The notes: generated by a model not told the origin, from the sequence alone. DNA of 64,000 nt from DTU063 sp001512695 (GCA_049658265.1 JBASOM010000098.1:3434-67433); one strand, 5' to 3'; counted from the stretch's first letter, positions 27,390 through 37,086 are shown. Made by a program: numbers and translations.

Positions 27390-28919
27390 CTACATGGACT
27401 TTAGGTACGCATTTTTTGACATAAGCTCAAGAATAACCGGCATATTATCATTTATGACTTTGAAGTTTTCACTCAGCATCTCCTTTATTTTCAGAAGTCC
27501 TTCGTAATGGTTGTCGCCACAAGGTTGTAGAGCTTCGGTTGGAATGTTATCGGTTCTCCATACTTCACAGCCATCAAAGGGATTTGCTGTTCCAAGGTAT
27601 AAATCGTTTTTACTGTCTACAAAGAGGATTCTGCCACCGTAGTTGTGTGGGTTGCCAAGACCATCAAGAAATACAGAACTGAAATTAACACCATCCTCAG
27701 ATATATACAGGTCAAAACCCCTTGGATATCTAATGGCTGTTAATATTTCAACAACTGCTCTGTAGGCCGCAATTAATATATTTGTTGCAGTTTCACCTAT
27801 AAGGTTTTCTAAAGCAGCCCTATTTTCCAACAGGGTTGTCAGTATCACTTCCATATTATTGGAATCATCAAAGGTGCTAATCAAGAGTTTATCCTTATAT
27901 TCCTGAATCTGCCACCCGTATACATTGAAGGGATTGTTAAATCCCGACCCAAGATTCGAAAGACAATCGCTATCCTTATCTATTATCGTGTCAAATAGAA
28001 TCAAGGGGTTTCCTCCGACTATCGTTTCCCAATTGTCATCTTTATCAATTCTTATCAGGTCAAATCCAAATGGAATTAACCAAGCTAATGGCAGTGGTTT
28101 TGTTCCGCTTACATAGAGATGGTTTTTAAACACCCCCATTGCAAGGGTAGAAGTATTTAACGGATTTTCGAATCCATCAACAACAAGGGTCCAGTCATTT
28201 AACCGCGGCTCTTCGTCATTTGTTCTCCAGACTTGAATCCTATCTTCGTAGCTCGTAGATATATATATCCTATTGTTAAACACTGCCATGTTCCATATGG
28301 AACCCCTGGGGTTTTTATCCGGATCAAAGCCCTGAACGTTAGTAATAACCGGTTCCCACGGATAAAATTCGGGATCCTCACTGCTATAAAGTAGCGGCAC
28401 TGGGTTTTCCTCGAGTTCGTCTCGAGTTGCAATATATAATTTGCCTCTATGAGTCACCATTGCCCTTGAGGATGATCCTTGAAGAATGGTGTCCTCCAAA
28501 ACCCGCCAATTTACCCCATTGGTAGATTTTAATACCCGAACTCTATCGCCGGCTTCCGCTGCATAAATAGCGGGGCTGCCTCCGAAAGGTCTGTGAGTTA
28601 TCAAATATCTAAAACCTGACAGCACGGAGTTTCCAGGAGTGCTTGTGCTCCTGTAGACTCTTTGCCAAGGCAATTTTCCATCTTTTCTATATCTCCATAT
28701 TTCACCCTGATTTTCTACAGGGTTTGCCATGAGCAGTGAAGGAATCCTGACATTGGGACTAATAGCAGAAATGATATTTATCAGCATATTTCTACTTGTG
28801 CCCACATAAATGTAATCTCCTAATTCACTCATGGACCATGCGTAGTTGTTTTGTCTTGCATTATTGAGGTTATTATTATCAAACCCGTTTGTCGGGGTTA
28901 GCTTCTTGAAAGAACTCAT
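27390..28919 (-). CDS. Unrecognised 509-residue protein, probably beta-propeller
   Basis: The protein has no signal peptide or membrane segment. It contains several repeats built on the pattern Y-V/I-G/S-T followed by a W-R-x-x-x unit: YIYVGTSRN, GEIWRYRKDG, IYISTSYEDRIQVWRTNDE, LYVSGTKPLP, LYLGTANPFDGCEVWRTDN. This spacing is like a Kelch or Asp-box propeller. The C-terminus is a helical tail. GAGGAGG precedes the ATG at 28919. No family name can be given; a surface or secreted function cannot be claimed because there is no export signal. Confidence 0.6.
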   Translation of the reverse strand: MSSFKKLTPTNGFDNNNLNNARQNNYAWSMSELGDYIYVGTSRNMLINIISAISPNVRIPSLLMANPVENQGEIWRYRKDGKLPWQRVYRSTSTPGNSVLSGFRYLITHRPFGGSPAIYAAEAGDRVRVLKSTNGVNWRVLEDTILQGSSSRAMVTHRGKLYIATRDELEENPVPLLYSSEDPEFYPWEPVITNVQGFDPDKNPRGSIWNMAVFNNRIYISTSYEDRIQVWRTNDEEPRLNDWTLVVDGFENPLNTSTLAMGVFKNHLYVSGTKPLPLAWLIPFGFDLIRIDKDDNWETIVGGNPLILFDTIIDKDSDCLSNLGSGFNNPFNVYGWQIQEYKDKLLISTFDDSNNMEVILTTLLENRAALENLIGETATNILIAAYRAVVEILTAIRYPRGFDLYISEDGVNFSSVFLDGLGNPHNYGGRILFVDSKNDLYLGTANPFDGCEVWRTDNIPTEALQPCGDNHYEGLLKIKEMLSENFKVINDNMPVILELMSKNAYLKSM

Positions 28920-29014
28920 AAAGTACATCCTCCTCTTTTTTCAATGAGACTTTTTTCACTATAATATATGCCCATGGTGGTTAACATTGCTACTAAGAGA
29001 AGGATGTCTTACTT

Positions 29015-31381
29015 TTAAAATACCTTTTGCGCTATCATTACGGCTTCACGGGCATCCTTGCCATAATAGTCAGCGCCAATCATATTTGCATACTCAGGAT
29101 TTAGGACTGCACCGCCCACCATTACTTTACAGTCGGTATCAATTAGTCTAATGGCTTTAATGGTCTCCTCCATGCTTTTAAGTGAATTGGTCATGAGGGC
29201 ACTTAAGCCAACAAGATGAATATTTGCCTGTTTTATCCTGGCAACAATTTCCTCTTTCGGCACATCTATGCCCAGATCAATTACTTCATATCCGTAATTT
29301 TCCAGCATGGCTTTCACGATATTCTTTCCTATCTCGTGAATATCACCCCTGACCGTAGCTAGCAGTATCTTGCCCTTAGTAAATGAACTTTGGCTTCCTA
29401 TTTTTTTATTGTAGGAATTAATTATCTGAAAAGCGGTCTTGGCGGCTTCGGCGGACATTATCAGTTGCGGCAGGAAGATTTCACCGGTTTCAAATTTTTT
29501 CCCGACATCGTCAAGGGCGGGAATTAAAAAGCCTTCAACGATTTCCATGGGTGAATTATCGTCTAACAGCTCATCTATAGCAGGTTTTATTTCATCTGTC
29601 AATCCTTCACTTATTATAAACTTTAAATCATATCCGTTAGATCTTTCCGTGCTGGCAATCTCTGTTTCAACAGTTTTTGAATAAGTGCTGATGTAGTAGT
29701 CGGCATTTTTGTCATTACCTGACAGCACATTAAAGGCATCTACCGTTTTTATCATTTCAGGATCCAGAGGGTCGATGATTGGGATGTCTAGGCCTGCACC
29801 CAGGGCAGCTGCCAAAAAGGTCCTGTTTAAAAGTGGCCTGTCCGGCAAACCAAAAGAAATGTTGCTGATTCCGAGAATCGTCAGGACACCAAGCCGTTCC
29901 TTGATGAGCCGCAGGGCCCTGAAGGTTTCGAAAGCTGCTTCTTGCTCGGCCGATGATGCCAGCACCAGGCAGTCGACGATAATATCTTTTTTATCGATGC
30001 CGTAGGATTTTGCCCTTTCAATGATTTTTTCCGCTATTTCGAGCCTTTCTTCAGCAGTTTGTGGGACACCTTTTTCATCTAAGGTCATGGCAATTACACA
30101 GGCTCCGTATTTTTTGGCTATAGGGAAGATTTCCCTCATGGAACTTTCTTTGCCGTTTACCGAGTTTATTATCGGTCTTCCACTATATATCCTGCAGGCC
30201 GCTTCCAACACTTGGGGTTTTGGGCTGTCAAACATAAGGGGCAGATTAATGGTACTTTGGAGTTTTGTCAATAGCTCAACCATGGTCTCTTCTTCGTCAA
30301 TTTCCGGAAGGCCTACATTAATATTTAATATTTTAGCCCCCGTATCCCTTTGTTTAATAGCTTCCTTAATTATGTATTCATAGTTGCAGCTTTTAAGGGC
30401 TTCCTTCATCTTGGGCTTTCCCGAAGGGTTTATCCTCTCACCAATAATATTGATGCCCTCTGACAAAACAACGGTTTTGGAATAAGAACTTACGGCAGTA
30501 ATATCATCGACATCTCGTTTTATGGGCTTTAAATCGCCGAGCACATCATTAAGCGCCCTAATATGTTCAGGAGTTGTGCCGCAGCATCCACCTAGTATTG
30601 TAACGCCCTTTTCCGCCATAGCTCTGGCGTAACGAGAAAACTCCCGGGGACCAGTTTCGTAAATGGTTTTTCCGCCTTGGATTTTGGGAAGGCCTGCATT
30701 TGGCTGAATGATTATCGGTAGCTTGGAATACCGAACCAATTTTTCAACCAACTGCATCATTTCCTTTGGCCCCAATGAGCAGTTGGCACCTAAGGCATTG
30801 ACCCCTAGGTTCTGAAGGATATTTACCATGGTAAGAACGTCTGTTCCGGTTAAAGACCTTCCGTCCTGTTCGAATGTCATAGTGCATATGATTGGAAGCT
30901 TGCTGTTTTCTTTAGCGGCCATAACGGCAGCTTTAGCTTCATAAACATCCGACATCGTCTCAATGAGAATTAAATCTGCTCCGGCCTCTTCGCCCGCCAC
31001 AATTTGCTCGGAAAAGGCCCTGTATGCATCTTCAAAGGATAAATCACCCTGGGGCTTCATGAGCTTTCCGGTAGGTCCTATATCCAGGGCAACCAGTTTT
31101 TCCCCGGCTGCATTGCGAGCATGTTTTACTGCCTGGGCCACCACATCTTTTACGACAAGTCCTGAACCTTCAAGCTTGAACCGGTTAGCTCCGAAGCTAT
31201 TGGTGGTGATTACATCGGCCCCTGCTTTTGCATATTCGCTGTGAATTGACTCTACGATATCCGGGTGGGTGAAGTTGTAGCTTTCGGGCAGTACACCTGC
31301 CTTCAGACCCCTAGATTGGAGCATGGTGCCCATGGCCCCATCGAATACAATAAAATCATTGAAGTTGAGCTCTTTTCTCAT
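29015..31381 (-). CDS. metH: Cobalamin-dependent methionine synthase lacking the reactivation domain
   Basis: The 788-residue protein has a homocysteine-binding domain (about 1-300, FDGAMGTMLQ; zinc ligands in GANCSLGP and GGCCGTTPEH), a pterin/methyltetrahydrofolate-binding domain (about 325-580, INIIGERINPSGKPK), and a B12-binding cap and Rossmann module (about 600-788, with the base-off histidine in RGDIHEIGKNIV). The C-terminal AdoMet-dependent reactivation domain of E. coli-type MetH is absent, as in many anaerobes, so a separate reactivase would be needed. GGGAGG precedes the ATG at 31381. The gene follows the NhaC-family transporter by 20 bases. Confidence 0.88.
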   Translation of the reverse strand: MRKELNFNDFIVFDGAMGTMLQSRGLKAGVLPESYNFTHPDIVESIHSEYAKAGADVITTNSFGANRFKLEGSGLVVKDVVAQAVKHARNAAGEKLVALDIGPTGKLMKPQGDLSFEDAYRAFSEQIVAGEEAGADLILIETMSDVYEAKAAVMAAKENSKLPIICTMTFEQDGRSLTGTDVLTMVNILQNLGVNALGANCSLGPKEMMQLVEKLVRYSKLPIIIQPNAGLPKIQGGKTIYETGPREFSRYARAMAEKGVTILGGCCGTTPEHIRALNDVLGDLKPIKRDVDDITAVSSYSKTVVLSEGINIIGERINPSGKPKMKEALKSCNYEYIIKEAIKQRDTGAKILNINVGLPEIDEEETMVELLTKLQSTINLPLMFDSPKPQVLEAACRIYSGRPIINSVNGKESSMREIFPIAKKYGACVIAMTLDEKGVPQTAEERLEIAEKIIERAKSYGIDKKDIIVDCLVLASSAEQEAAFETFRALRLIKERLGVLTILGISNISFGLPDRPLLNRTFLAAALGAGLDIPIIDPLDPEMIKTVDAFNVLSGNDKNADYYISTYSKTVETEIASTERSNGYDLKFIISEGLTDEIKPAIDELLDDNSPMEIVEGFLIPALDDVGKKFETGEIFLPQLIMSAEAAKTAFQIINSYNKKIGSQSSFTKGKILLATVRGDIHEIGKNIVKAMLENYGYEVIDLGIDVPKEEIVARIKQANIHLVGLSALMTNSLKSMEETIKAIRLIDTDCKVMVGGAVLNPEYANMIGADYYGKDAREAVMIAQKVF

Positions 31382-31401
31382 AACTTTTCCTCCCTTCTCG
31401 A

Positions 31402-32721
31402 TTAAGCTTCCATGGCCCTTTTGTATCTGTGATAATCCATGAAAGATATAAAAAGATTCCATAAAGGCACTGCGTAAAGATAAACTGCATATATTATACT
31501 GCTTGTCGGAGCACCTACCGTTGAAAGTGGAAATACAGCAGCAATGCTCCAGGGAATAAGTGCGCTTACCAGAATAACCGTGTTTTCCAGGTAAATTGCC
31601 AGTTGCTTGCCATCGGGCACGATATTATTTGTTATTTCATAAGTAAGCATTGTGGCAAGGGTTTGATTACAGCTGAGAGCTGCCGTGATAATGGAAACAA
31701 CCAACACTGCAGCGAAATTGCTGCTGCGCCTTGCTATCATATTGCTCCATTGCTTTATTCCATCTAGCAACTTTGTGTTGCGGAAAATACCAAAATACGA
31801 TGAAGAAATTGCTATTATCGCCATTGTATTGCCCATGGAAACAAGCCCTCCACCGTCAATTAACCTTGCTAGCTGGCCATTTTCTGCATGATAGCCGTAT
31901 ATCAAACAGCTAAAAAGTTCGGACAAACTCATGCCCTGAAAATACATGCATATAACAATGCCCGATATTATGCTCCAGATTATTGTCACTTTTATGTTAT
32001 ATTTGCAAATTGCAAGGGCCACAATAACTAAGGCGGGCAAGATTACCCAGGGGTTTAAATTAAAGTTTTCTGCAAAAATGGCCACCCTGTCCGTTGACAC
32101 GCTGCTGCTCGTTGCAACATAGCTGCTAGCCGCATAAAAGGCGGCGGTAAATATAAAAGGGATATATGAAGTCTTAACCATGTTTTTAATATTAGTGTAG
32201 ATATCGCTTCCGGTCAGTTCGCTAACCAACAGGGCACTTGATGACATGGGGGAACATCTGTCGCCAACAAAAACACCTGATAAAATAGCACCGCCAAGAT
32301 GAAAAGCTGGTATTCCCAATGCCCTGCCGGTGATCATGCAGATAATCCCCATGGTGCTGACAGTTCCGAATGCAGTACCGGTCAAACTGGAAACCAGTGA
32401 ACACAGTAGAAAGGCGAACATGACAAAAAACCTGGAATCGATCAGCGAAAGGGTGTGATAGATTATAAAAGGGATCGTGCCACCAGCCCGCCAAAGGGCA
32501 GTGAGCATTCCTATCAAAGAAAATACAACGAGAATAGTTTTTGCTTCCATCAAACCGCTTAATAGCATCTTGCCAATCTGTATAAAAGTATATTTTTTGT
32601 ACAGCGAATAAGCAATAAAGCATATGAGCCCCAGAAACAGGGCAAGTAGGATTGAAAAATCCTTTAATATGCAAGTGCACAGAATTAAAATAAAGACGAG
32701 AAGTGTTATCATTTCTGCCAT
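31402..32721 (-). CDS. NhaC-family transporter, possibly methionine permease (MetT-like)
   Basis: The integral membrane protein has about 439 residues and 11-12 hydrophobic segments. It shows NhaC-family features: FAFLLCSLVSSLTGTAFGTVSTMGIICM-type central helices, the GDRCSPMSSSALLVSELTG loop, and CNQTLATMLTYE. NhaC members include Na+/H+ antiporters and MetT methionine transporters. Its position 20 bases upstream of metH on the same strand favours a methionine-related substrate, but this is inference. No SAM riboswitch is visible upstream. The ATG at 32721 has only a weak GGTGAT site, so the start is tentative. Confidence 0.7.
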   Translation of the reverse strand: MAEMITLLVFILILCTCILKDFSILLALFLGLICFIAYSLYKKYTFIQIGKMLLSGLMEAKTILVVFSLIGMLTALWRAGGTIPFIIYHTLSLIDSRFFVMFAFLLCSLVSSLTGTAFGTVSTMGIICMITGRALGIPAFHLGGAILSGVFVGDRCSPMSSSALLVSELTGSDIYTNIKNMVKTSYIPFIFTAAFYAASSYVATSSSVSTDRVAIFAENFNLNPWVILPALVIVALAICKYNIKVTIIWSIISGIVICMYFQGMSLSELFSCLIYGYHAENGQLARLIDGGGLVSMGNTMAIIAISSSYFGIFRNTKLLDGIKQWSNMIARRSSNFAAVLVVSIITAALSCNQTLATMLTYEITNNIVPDGKQLAIYLENTVILVSALIPWSIAAVFPLSTVGAPTSSIIYAVYLYAVPLWNLFISFMDYHRYKRAMEA

Positions 32722-32923
32722 GGATATCACCGCTTTTTTGCAAGAGATTCCGGAATTTATCGAAATAATATTATAATATAGGTTATTATAACATATGTTT
32801 GCAGAATTCAAAGCTAAAAAGCATAAATCTATATTTGAAGATAACCTTTATTTTAAAACAAGCATTAATTTCATACTGAGTGGCAAGATAAAGACAGCAC
32901 TTTTTTTGTGAGGAGTGAGCAGA

Positions 32924-33364
32924 ATGTCAGATAAGTCAAAAACGATAAAAGCACTAAATGAACTTTTGCAGGGAGAATACATGGCAGTAGAAAGCTTTAA
33001 TAATTTCATTTCCAGGATAGAGGATGAGAAGATAAAAAGGGAGGTCCAAGGGATTCAACAGCAGCACCGGAGTAATATAGAAAAACTCGCTGTTTACATT
33101 CAGAATATGGGAGGGCAGCCTGACGAAAACCTGGGTTTTAAGGGCAAAATGGGGGATTTAAAAGTTAATATGGACTTAGGATTTAAGACCGATGATGCTG
33201 AAATAATAAAAAAGGCCATTGAAGGAGAAACAAGAGGCGTCAACATGGCTGAAAAAATCCTCAGGGGCAACCTTGATGACGAATCCAGGGATCTTGTCGG
33301 AGAGATATTGCAAAAGGATAGAATGGCTATTCGCAAGTTGAAAAACTTGGTAAAACAAAAGTGA
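32924..33364 (+). CDS. Ferritin-like four-helix protein (DUF2383-type)
   Basis: The 146-residue protein is almost wholly helical, with the ferritin-like pattern LNELLQGEYMAVESFNNFI at the N-terminus, a second helix EVQGIQQQHRSNIEKLAVYI, and IEGETRGVNMAEKIL later. Acidic/His residues at metal-binding-like positions (E in GEYMA, E..QQH) suggest a diiron or related site, as in DUF2383/PA2169-like proteins. GAGGAGTGAGC precedes the ATG at 32924. It is transcribed away from the transporter-metH unit. Confidence 0.65.
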   Translation: MSDKSKTIKALNELLQGEYMAVESFNNFISRIEDEKIKREVQGIQQQHRSNIEKLAVYIQNMGGQPDENLGFKGKMGDLKVNMDLGFKTDDAEIIKKAIEGETRGVNMAEKILRGNLDDESRDLVGEILQKDRMAIRKLKNLVKQK

Positions 33365-33506
33365 ATTTTTTCAGTAGATTTTGGTTGATAATCCTGACAG
33401 TTTTTGTTGAATGCTAATCTTTTTTACTTTATTATTTAAAAGGCCTTAACGCAATGATATAATATCGACAGTGGATTTGTGGAAAATAAACGAAGGGAAA
33501 TCTACT

Positions 33507-34757
33507 ATGACAATCATGGCAGCAAAAAAAGGTCAATCCCTCTTCGACAAAAGGATTATCTTGTTTCTCATAAGCCAAAATATATCTATCTTCGGTTCGG
33601 CTGTTGTTGAATTTGCGATTATATGGTACATTACGCTGGAGACTTCTTCCGGTACATGGTTAATGCTGTCTACTATTTGCTCCATGGTTCCGCATATATT
33701 TGTTTCACTATGGGGCGGTGTCTGGGCAGACAGGTATAACCGGAAACACTTGATTATGCTGGCAGATACTTTTATTGCCCTGGCAACCCTGGGCATTGCT
33801 ATTGCCTTTTGGTCGGGTTTTAGGCACATGGGATTATTGCTTGCGGTATCGGTAGTGCGTTCCGTTGGAGCGGGAATCCAGATTCCCGCTGTCAATGCTA
33901 TTTATCCTCAACTTGTGCCCAAAGCCAACTTAACTAAGATCCAGGGTGTAAATCAAACCCTTTACTCATTGTTAATGCTCCTTGCTCCGGCGGTAGGGGG
34001 TATGCTCCTTGCAACTGTAGATATTGCATGGGCGTTCATGGTGGATGTGGTTTCGGCGGCATTTGCCGTCCTGATAATGGGCTTTATCAAGGTGGAAAAA
34101 CTCGAGCGCACTGATGAAAAAGAATCAGTGCTCGCCGACCTAAAACAGGGTATTGACTATGCATTCCGGCATCCGCTGCTGAGAGGGATTATTATCTGCT
34201 ATGCATTCTCCTTCTTTTTAATTACTCCCGCCAGTGTGTTGACGCCTCTGCTGATAGAAAGAAGTTACGGCGGCGAGGTGTGGAAACTGACTGCCAATGA
34301 GGTGTTCTGGACAATTGGTTCACTAATCGGTGGAGTATTTGTTTCATTGTACGGAGATTTTAAAGACAAGGTAGGAGCCATTGCCAAAGGCTTTGTAGCT
34401 CATGGAATAACATTTGTGCTCCTTGGCCTAGCAAGAAACTTCACCTTTTATTTGATTGTCATGGGAACTTCCGGCTTTTTTATGCCTATTGTCGCTACGG
34501 CAGAAACCGTGCTTATCCAGGAAATCACTGAACCGACCATGTTAGGTCGTGTCTTCTCCATCGTTCACATTATAGCTGCCAGTTCCATGCCGGTGGCCAT
34601 CTTGATTTTTGGCCCATTGGCAGATGTAGTATCGGTAGAGAAGATATTAAGCGTATCAGGGGCACTTTTGGTGTTGGTTGGAATAATATATCATCGCAGT
34701 AGCAGGGGAGCAATTCAGGCCCTTGACATAAGCCACCATAAGATTTATAATAAATAA
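33507..34757 (+). CDS. MFS efflux transporter (MFS_3 / macrolide-efflux-like)
   Basis: The protein of about 416 residues has 12 predicted transmembrane segments and the MFS loop signature WADRYNRKHLIMLADTF after helix 2-3. It resembles the enterobactin-exporter/MefA-like MFS_3 group (GAGIQIPAVNAIYPQLVPK, LQGVNQT-like KIQGVNQTLYSLLMLLAPAVGG). The substrate is unknown. The ATG at 33507 is preceded by AAGGG; an in-frame GTG at 33471 has no site. The thrS promoter lies inside its last codons. Confidence 0.75.
   Translation: MTIMAAKKGQSLFDKRIILFLISQNISIFGSAVVEFAIIWYITLETSSGTWLMLSTICSMVPHIFVSLWGGVWADRYNRKHLIMLADTFIALATLGIAIAFWSGFRHMGLLLAVSVVRSVGAGIQIPAVNAIYPQLVPKANLTKIQGVNQTLYSLLMLLAPAVGGMLLATVDIAWAFMVDVVSAAFAVLIMGFIKVEKLERTDEKESVLADLKQGIDYAFRHPLLRGIIICYAFSFFLITPASVLTPLLIERSYGGEVWKLTANEVFWTIGSLIGGVFVSLYGDFKDKVGAIAKGFVAHGITFVLLGLARNFTFYLIVMGTSGFFMPIVATAETVLIQEITEPTMLGRVFSIVHIIAASSMPVAILIFGPLADVVSVEKILSVSGALLVLVGIIYHRSSRGAIQALDISHHKIYNK
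34723..34751 (+). promoter_or_regulatory. Consensus promoter of thrS inside the MFS gene end
   Basis: TTGACA at 34723-34728 and TATAAT at 34746-34751 with 17-base spacing are an exact sigma-A consensus. They overlap the last codons of the MFS transporter gene, so the thrS leader is transcribed independently of it. Confidence 0.85.
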
Positions 34758-34966
34758 AATTCTATAGTCAAAGAAAACTATGAAGAGAAGAGTAAGCTTA
34801 TGATTTTCCCTCAGAGAGGGGCCGGTAGCTGGGAAAGCCCTGGGAAAACTAAGCCGAAGACCACCTCGGAGTTTTACGGCGGCAAGCCTTAACTGCTAAT
34901 GAGTTCAAATTAGGGTGGAACCACGGGAAAGCCTCTCGTCCCTTAGGGATGAGAGGCTTTTTGAAT
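34758..34966 (+). promoter_or_regulatory. T-box leader (threonine) with terminator
   Basis: The T-box AGGGTGGAACCACGG lies at 34912-34926. A stem I distal hairpin GGGGCCGGTAGCTGGGAAAG is present at about 34818-34837. The specifier-loop context GAAG-ACC-ACCTCGGAG places a threonine ACC codon at 34860-34862. A terminator hairpin (GCCTCTCGTCCC with GGGATGAGAGGC, then TTTTT) ends near 34966. Uncharged tRNA-Thr would promote read-through into thrS. Confidence 0.9.
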
Positions 34967-34996
34967 GTAACATAAAGTTAAAGGAAGGGATTTGTT

Positions 34997-36907
34997 ATGA
35001 GCGAAATTCAGGTAACCTTAAAAGGTGGAGTTAAAAAAACATATCCGAAAGGGATTTCATTGCTTGAAATTGCTGAAGATATAAGCAAAAAACTGGCCAA
35101 AGAGGCCCTGGTAGCCAAAGTAGACGGAGTCCTAAGAGATTTAAGTTATAAAGTTCAAGATGACAGTGTAGTTGAGATTCTGACCTTCGACGATGAAGAA
35201 GGGCGTAAAGTATTTTGGCACAGCACATCTCACGTGATGGCACAAGCGGTAAAGCGCCTGTTCCCGGACGCAAAACTTGCCATCGGGCCTGCTATTGACG
35301 AAGGTTTTTATTATGATTTTGACATGGAAGAAAGCTTTTCACCATCGGATATTGAGCAAATAGAGAAAGAAATGGCCAAAATCATTGCAGAAAATTACTC
35401 TTTTTCCAGAAAAGATGTTTCAAGAGACGAAGCTCTTAGCGACTTGGAGGAACAAAATGAGCCTTATAAAGTAGAGCTGGTTCAAGCCCTTGAAGACGAT
35501 GCAAATATTAGTTTCTATAATCAAGGAGAGTTTTCCGACCTATGTGCAGGACCCCACATCCCCTCTACGGGCAAAATAAAGGCCTTTAAGTTGACAAGCC
35601 TTGCCGGTGCTTACTGGAGGGGCGATGAAGACAACAAGATGCTCCAGAGAATTTACGGCATATCATTTCCTAAAAAGTCCATGCTGGATGAATACCTGCA
35701 TAGAATCGAGGAAGCCAAAAAGCGCGACCACCGCAAACTGGGCAGGGAACTTGACCTTTTCAGCCTTCATGAAGAGGGACCTGGTTTTCCCTTCTTCCAT
35801 CCCAAGGGCATGGTGCTCTGGAATATACTGATAGATTTTTGGCGCAAGGAACATCAGAAAAGGGGCTATCAAGAAATTAAAACGCCTATAATATTAAATG
35901 AAGAGCTCTGGCAAAGGTCAGGCCACTGGGAGCATTACAAAGACAACATGTACTTTACGAAAATAGATGATATGGCTTATGCAGTAAAGCCCATGAACTG
36001 TCCGGGGGGCATACTCATGTACAAAAGCAACTCTCACAGTTACAGGGATTTGCCCATAAGATTGGGAGAGTTGGGGATCGTCCACCGGCACGAAAAATCC
36101 GGGGTATTGCATGGCCTCATGAGAGTCCGCTGCTTTACTCAGGATGATGCACACATCTTCATGATGCCCTCTCAAATAGAAGAAGAGATAATAGGTGTAA
36201 TAGACCTAGTTGATTACTTCTACAAAATATTTGGCTTTGAGTACCATGTGGAGCTTTCCACGAGACCGGAAAATTCGATGGGTTCCGATGAACTTTGGGA
36301 GCAGGCTACCAATGCACTGCAAAAGGCTCTTGAGAAAAAAGGTATGCCCTATAAAATAAACGAAGGAGATGGCGCCTTTTACGGTCCCAAAATCGACTTC
36401 CACTTAAAGGACAGTTTAGGAAGAACCTGGCAGTGCGGTACCATTCAACTGGATTTCCAGATGCCCGAGCGCTTTGACCTATCCTATATCGGGCCAGATG
36501 GTGAAAAGCACCGGCCAGTTATGATTCACCGCGTTATCTACGGCAGCATAGAGCGCTTTATAGGTATACTGATTGAGCATTATGGAGGTGCTTTCCCGAT
36601 GTGGCTCGCGCCGGTTCAGGCGAGAATTCTGCCTATCAGTGAAAAGCACTTAGAATATGCCCGCAAAGTAAAACAGCAGCTGGAGGAGGCCGGCATCAGA
36701 GTAGAACTTGACGAGAGAAATGAAAAGATAGGTTACAAAATACGGGAAGCACAGATGCAAAAGACTCCTTACATGCTCATTGTTGGCGATAAGGAAGCGG
36801 AAGAAAACACCGTTTCGGTGCGGGTGAGAGAAAAAGGCGATACAGGGCAACAGTCTATAGAATCTTTCATTGAGGAAGTAAAGGAATTAACTGCAAAATT
36901 TAATTGA
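34997..36907 (+). CDS. thrS: Threonyl-tRNA synthetase
   Basis: The 636-residue protein has the full ThrRS layout: TGS domain (1-60), editing/SAD domain (about 60-225, HSTSHVMAQAVKRLFP and DLCAGPHIPSTG), class II catalytic core with the zinc-site Cys in KPMNCPGGILMY and motif 2 GIVHRHEKSGVLHGLMRVRCF, and the C-terminal anticodon domain (QARILPISEKH onward). GGAAGGG precedes the ATG. It is controlled by the threonine T-box. The stop codon overlaps the infC promoter. Confidence 0.96.
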   Translation: MSEIQVTLKGGVKKTYPKGISLLEIAEDISKKLAKEALVAKVDGVLRDLSYKVQDDSVVEILTFDDEEGRKVFWHSTSHVMAQAVKRLFPDAKLAIGPAIDEGFYYDFDMEESFSPSDIEQIEKEMAKIIAENYSFSRKDVSRDEALSDLEEQNEPYKVELVQALEDDANISFYNQGEFSDLCAGPHIPSTGKIKAFKLTSLAGAYWRGDEDNKMLQRIYGISFPKKSMLDEYLHRIEEAKKRDHRKLGRELDLFSLHEEGPGFPFFHPKGMVLWNILIDFWRKEHQKRGYQEIKTPIILNEELWQRSGHWEHYKDNMYFTKIDDMAYAVKPMNCPGGILMYKSNSHSYRDLPIRLGELGIVHRHEKSGVLHGLMRVRCFTQDDAHIFMMPSQIEEEIIGVIDLVDYFYKIFGFEYHVELSTRPENSMGSDELWEQATNALQKALEKKGMPYKINEGDGAFYGPKIDFHLKDSLGRTWQCGTIQLDFQMPERFDLSYIGPDGEKHRPVMIHRVIYGSIERFIGILIEHYGGAFPMWLAPVQARILPISEKHLEYARKVKQQLEEAGIRVELDERNEKIGYKIREAQMQKTPYMLIVGDKEAEENTVSVRVREKGDTGQQSIESFIEEVKELTAKFN

Positions 36908-36933
36908 CAGTAAGGGCTAACATATGGTATAGT
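36904..36933 (+). promoter_or_regulatory. Promoter of the infC operon overlapping the thrS stop
   Basis: TTGACA at 36904-36909 and TATAGT at 36928-36933 with 18-base spacing. The -35 hexamer contains the thrS TGA stop (36905-36907). Confidence 0.75.
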
Positions 36934-36939
36934 TACTTG

Positions 36940-37066
36940 TGAAAAAATGAAATGTTTATTAAGTAGAAGATTCACTTCTCACCTTATGGCCAAGGCTTAT
37001 AAGGTTCTTACCTGTAGATTTCGTAAGGACGGGACGAGTGATTCTTCTCGTCCCTTTTTTATTCAT
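36940..37066 (+). promoter_or_regulatory. L20-type autoregulatory leader with terminator
   Basis: The segment between the promoter and infC has the position and shape of the Firmicute L20 leader: an internal structured part with CTTATGGCCAAGGCTTATAAGG, and a terminator stem GGGACGAG/CTCGTCCC (about 37031-37053) followed by TTTTTT. In this family L20 binds the leader and causes premature termination when in excess. Confidence 0.75.
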
Positions 37067-37086
37067 TATTTTTGGAGGTGAACAGT

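Noticed and set aside
32722..32923. Possible SAM riboswitch or T-box upstream of the transporter-metH unit.
   Set aside because: I see no AGGGTGGAACC box, no kink-turn plus paired stems of an S-box, and no terminator in the region.
27390..34757. Biosynthetic gene cluster or defence island.
   Set aside because: The genes have unrelated housekeeping or transport roles and lie on both strands; no nuclease, core synthase or toxin-antitoxin pair is seen.
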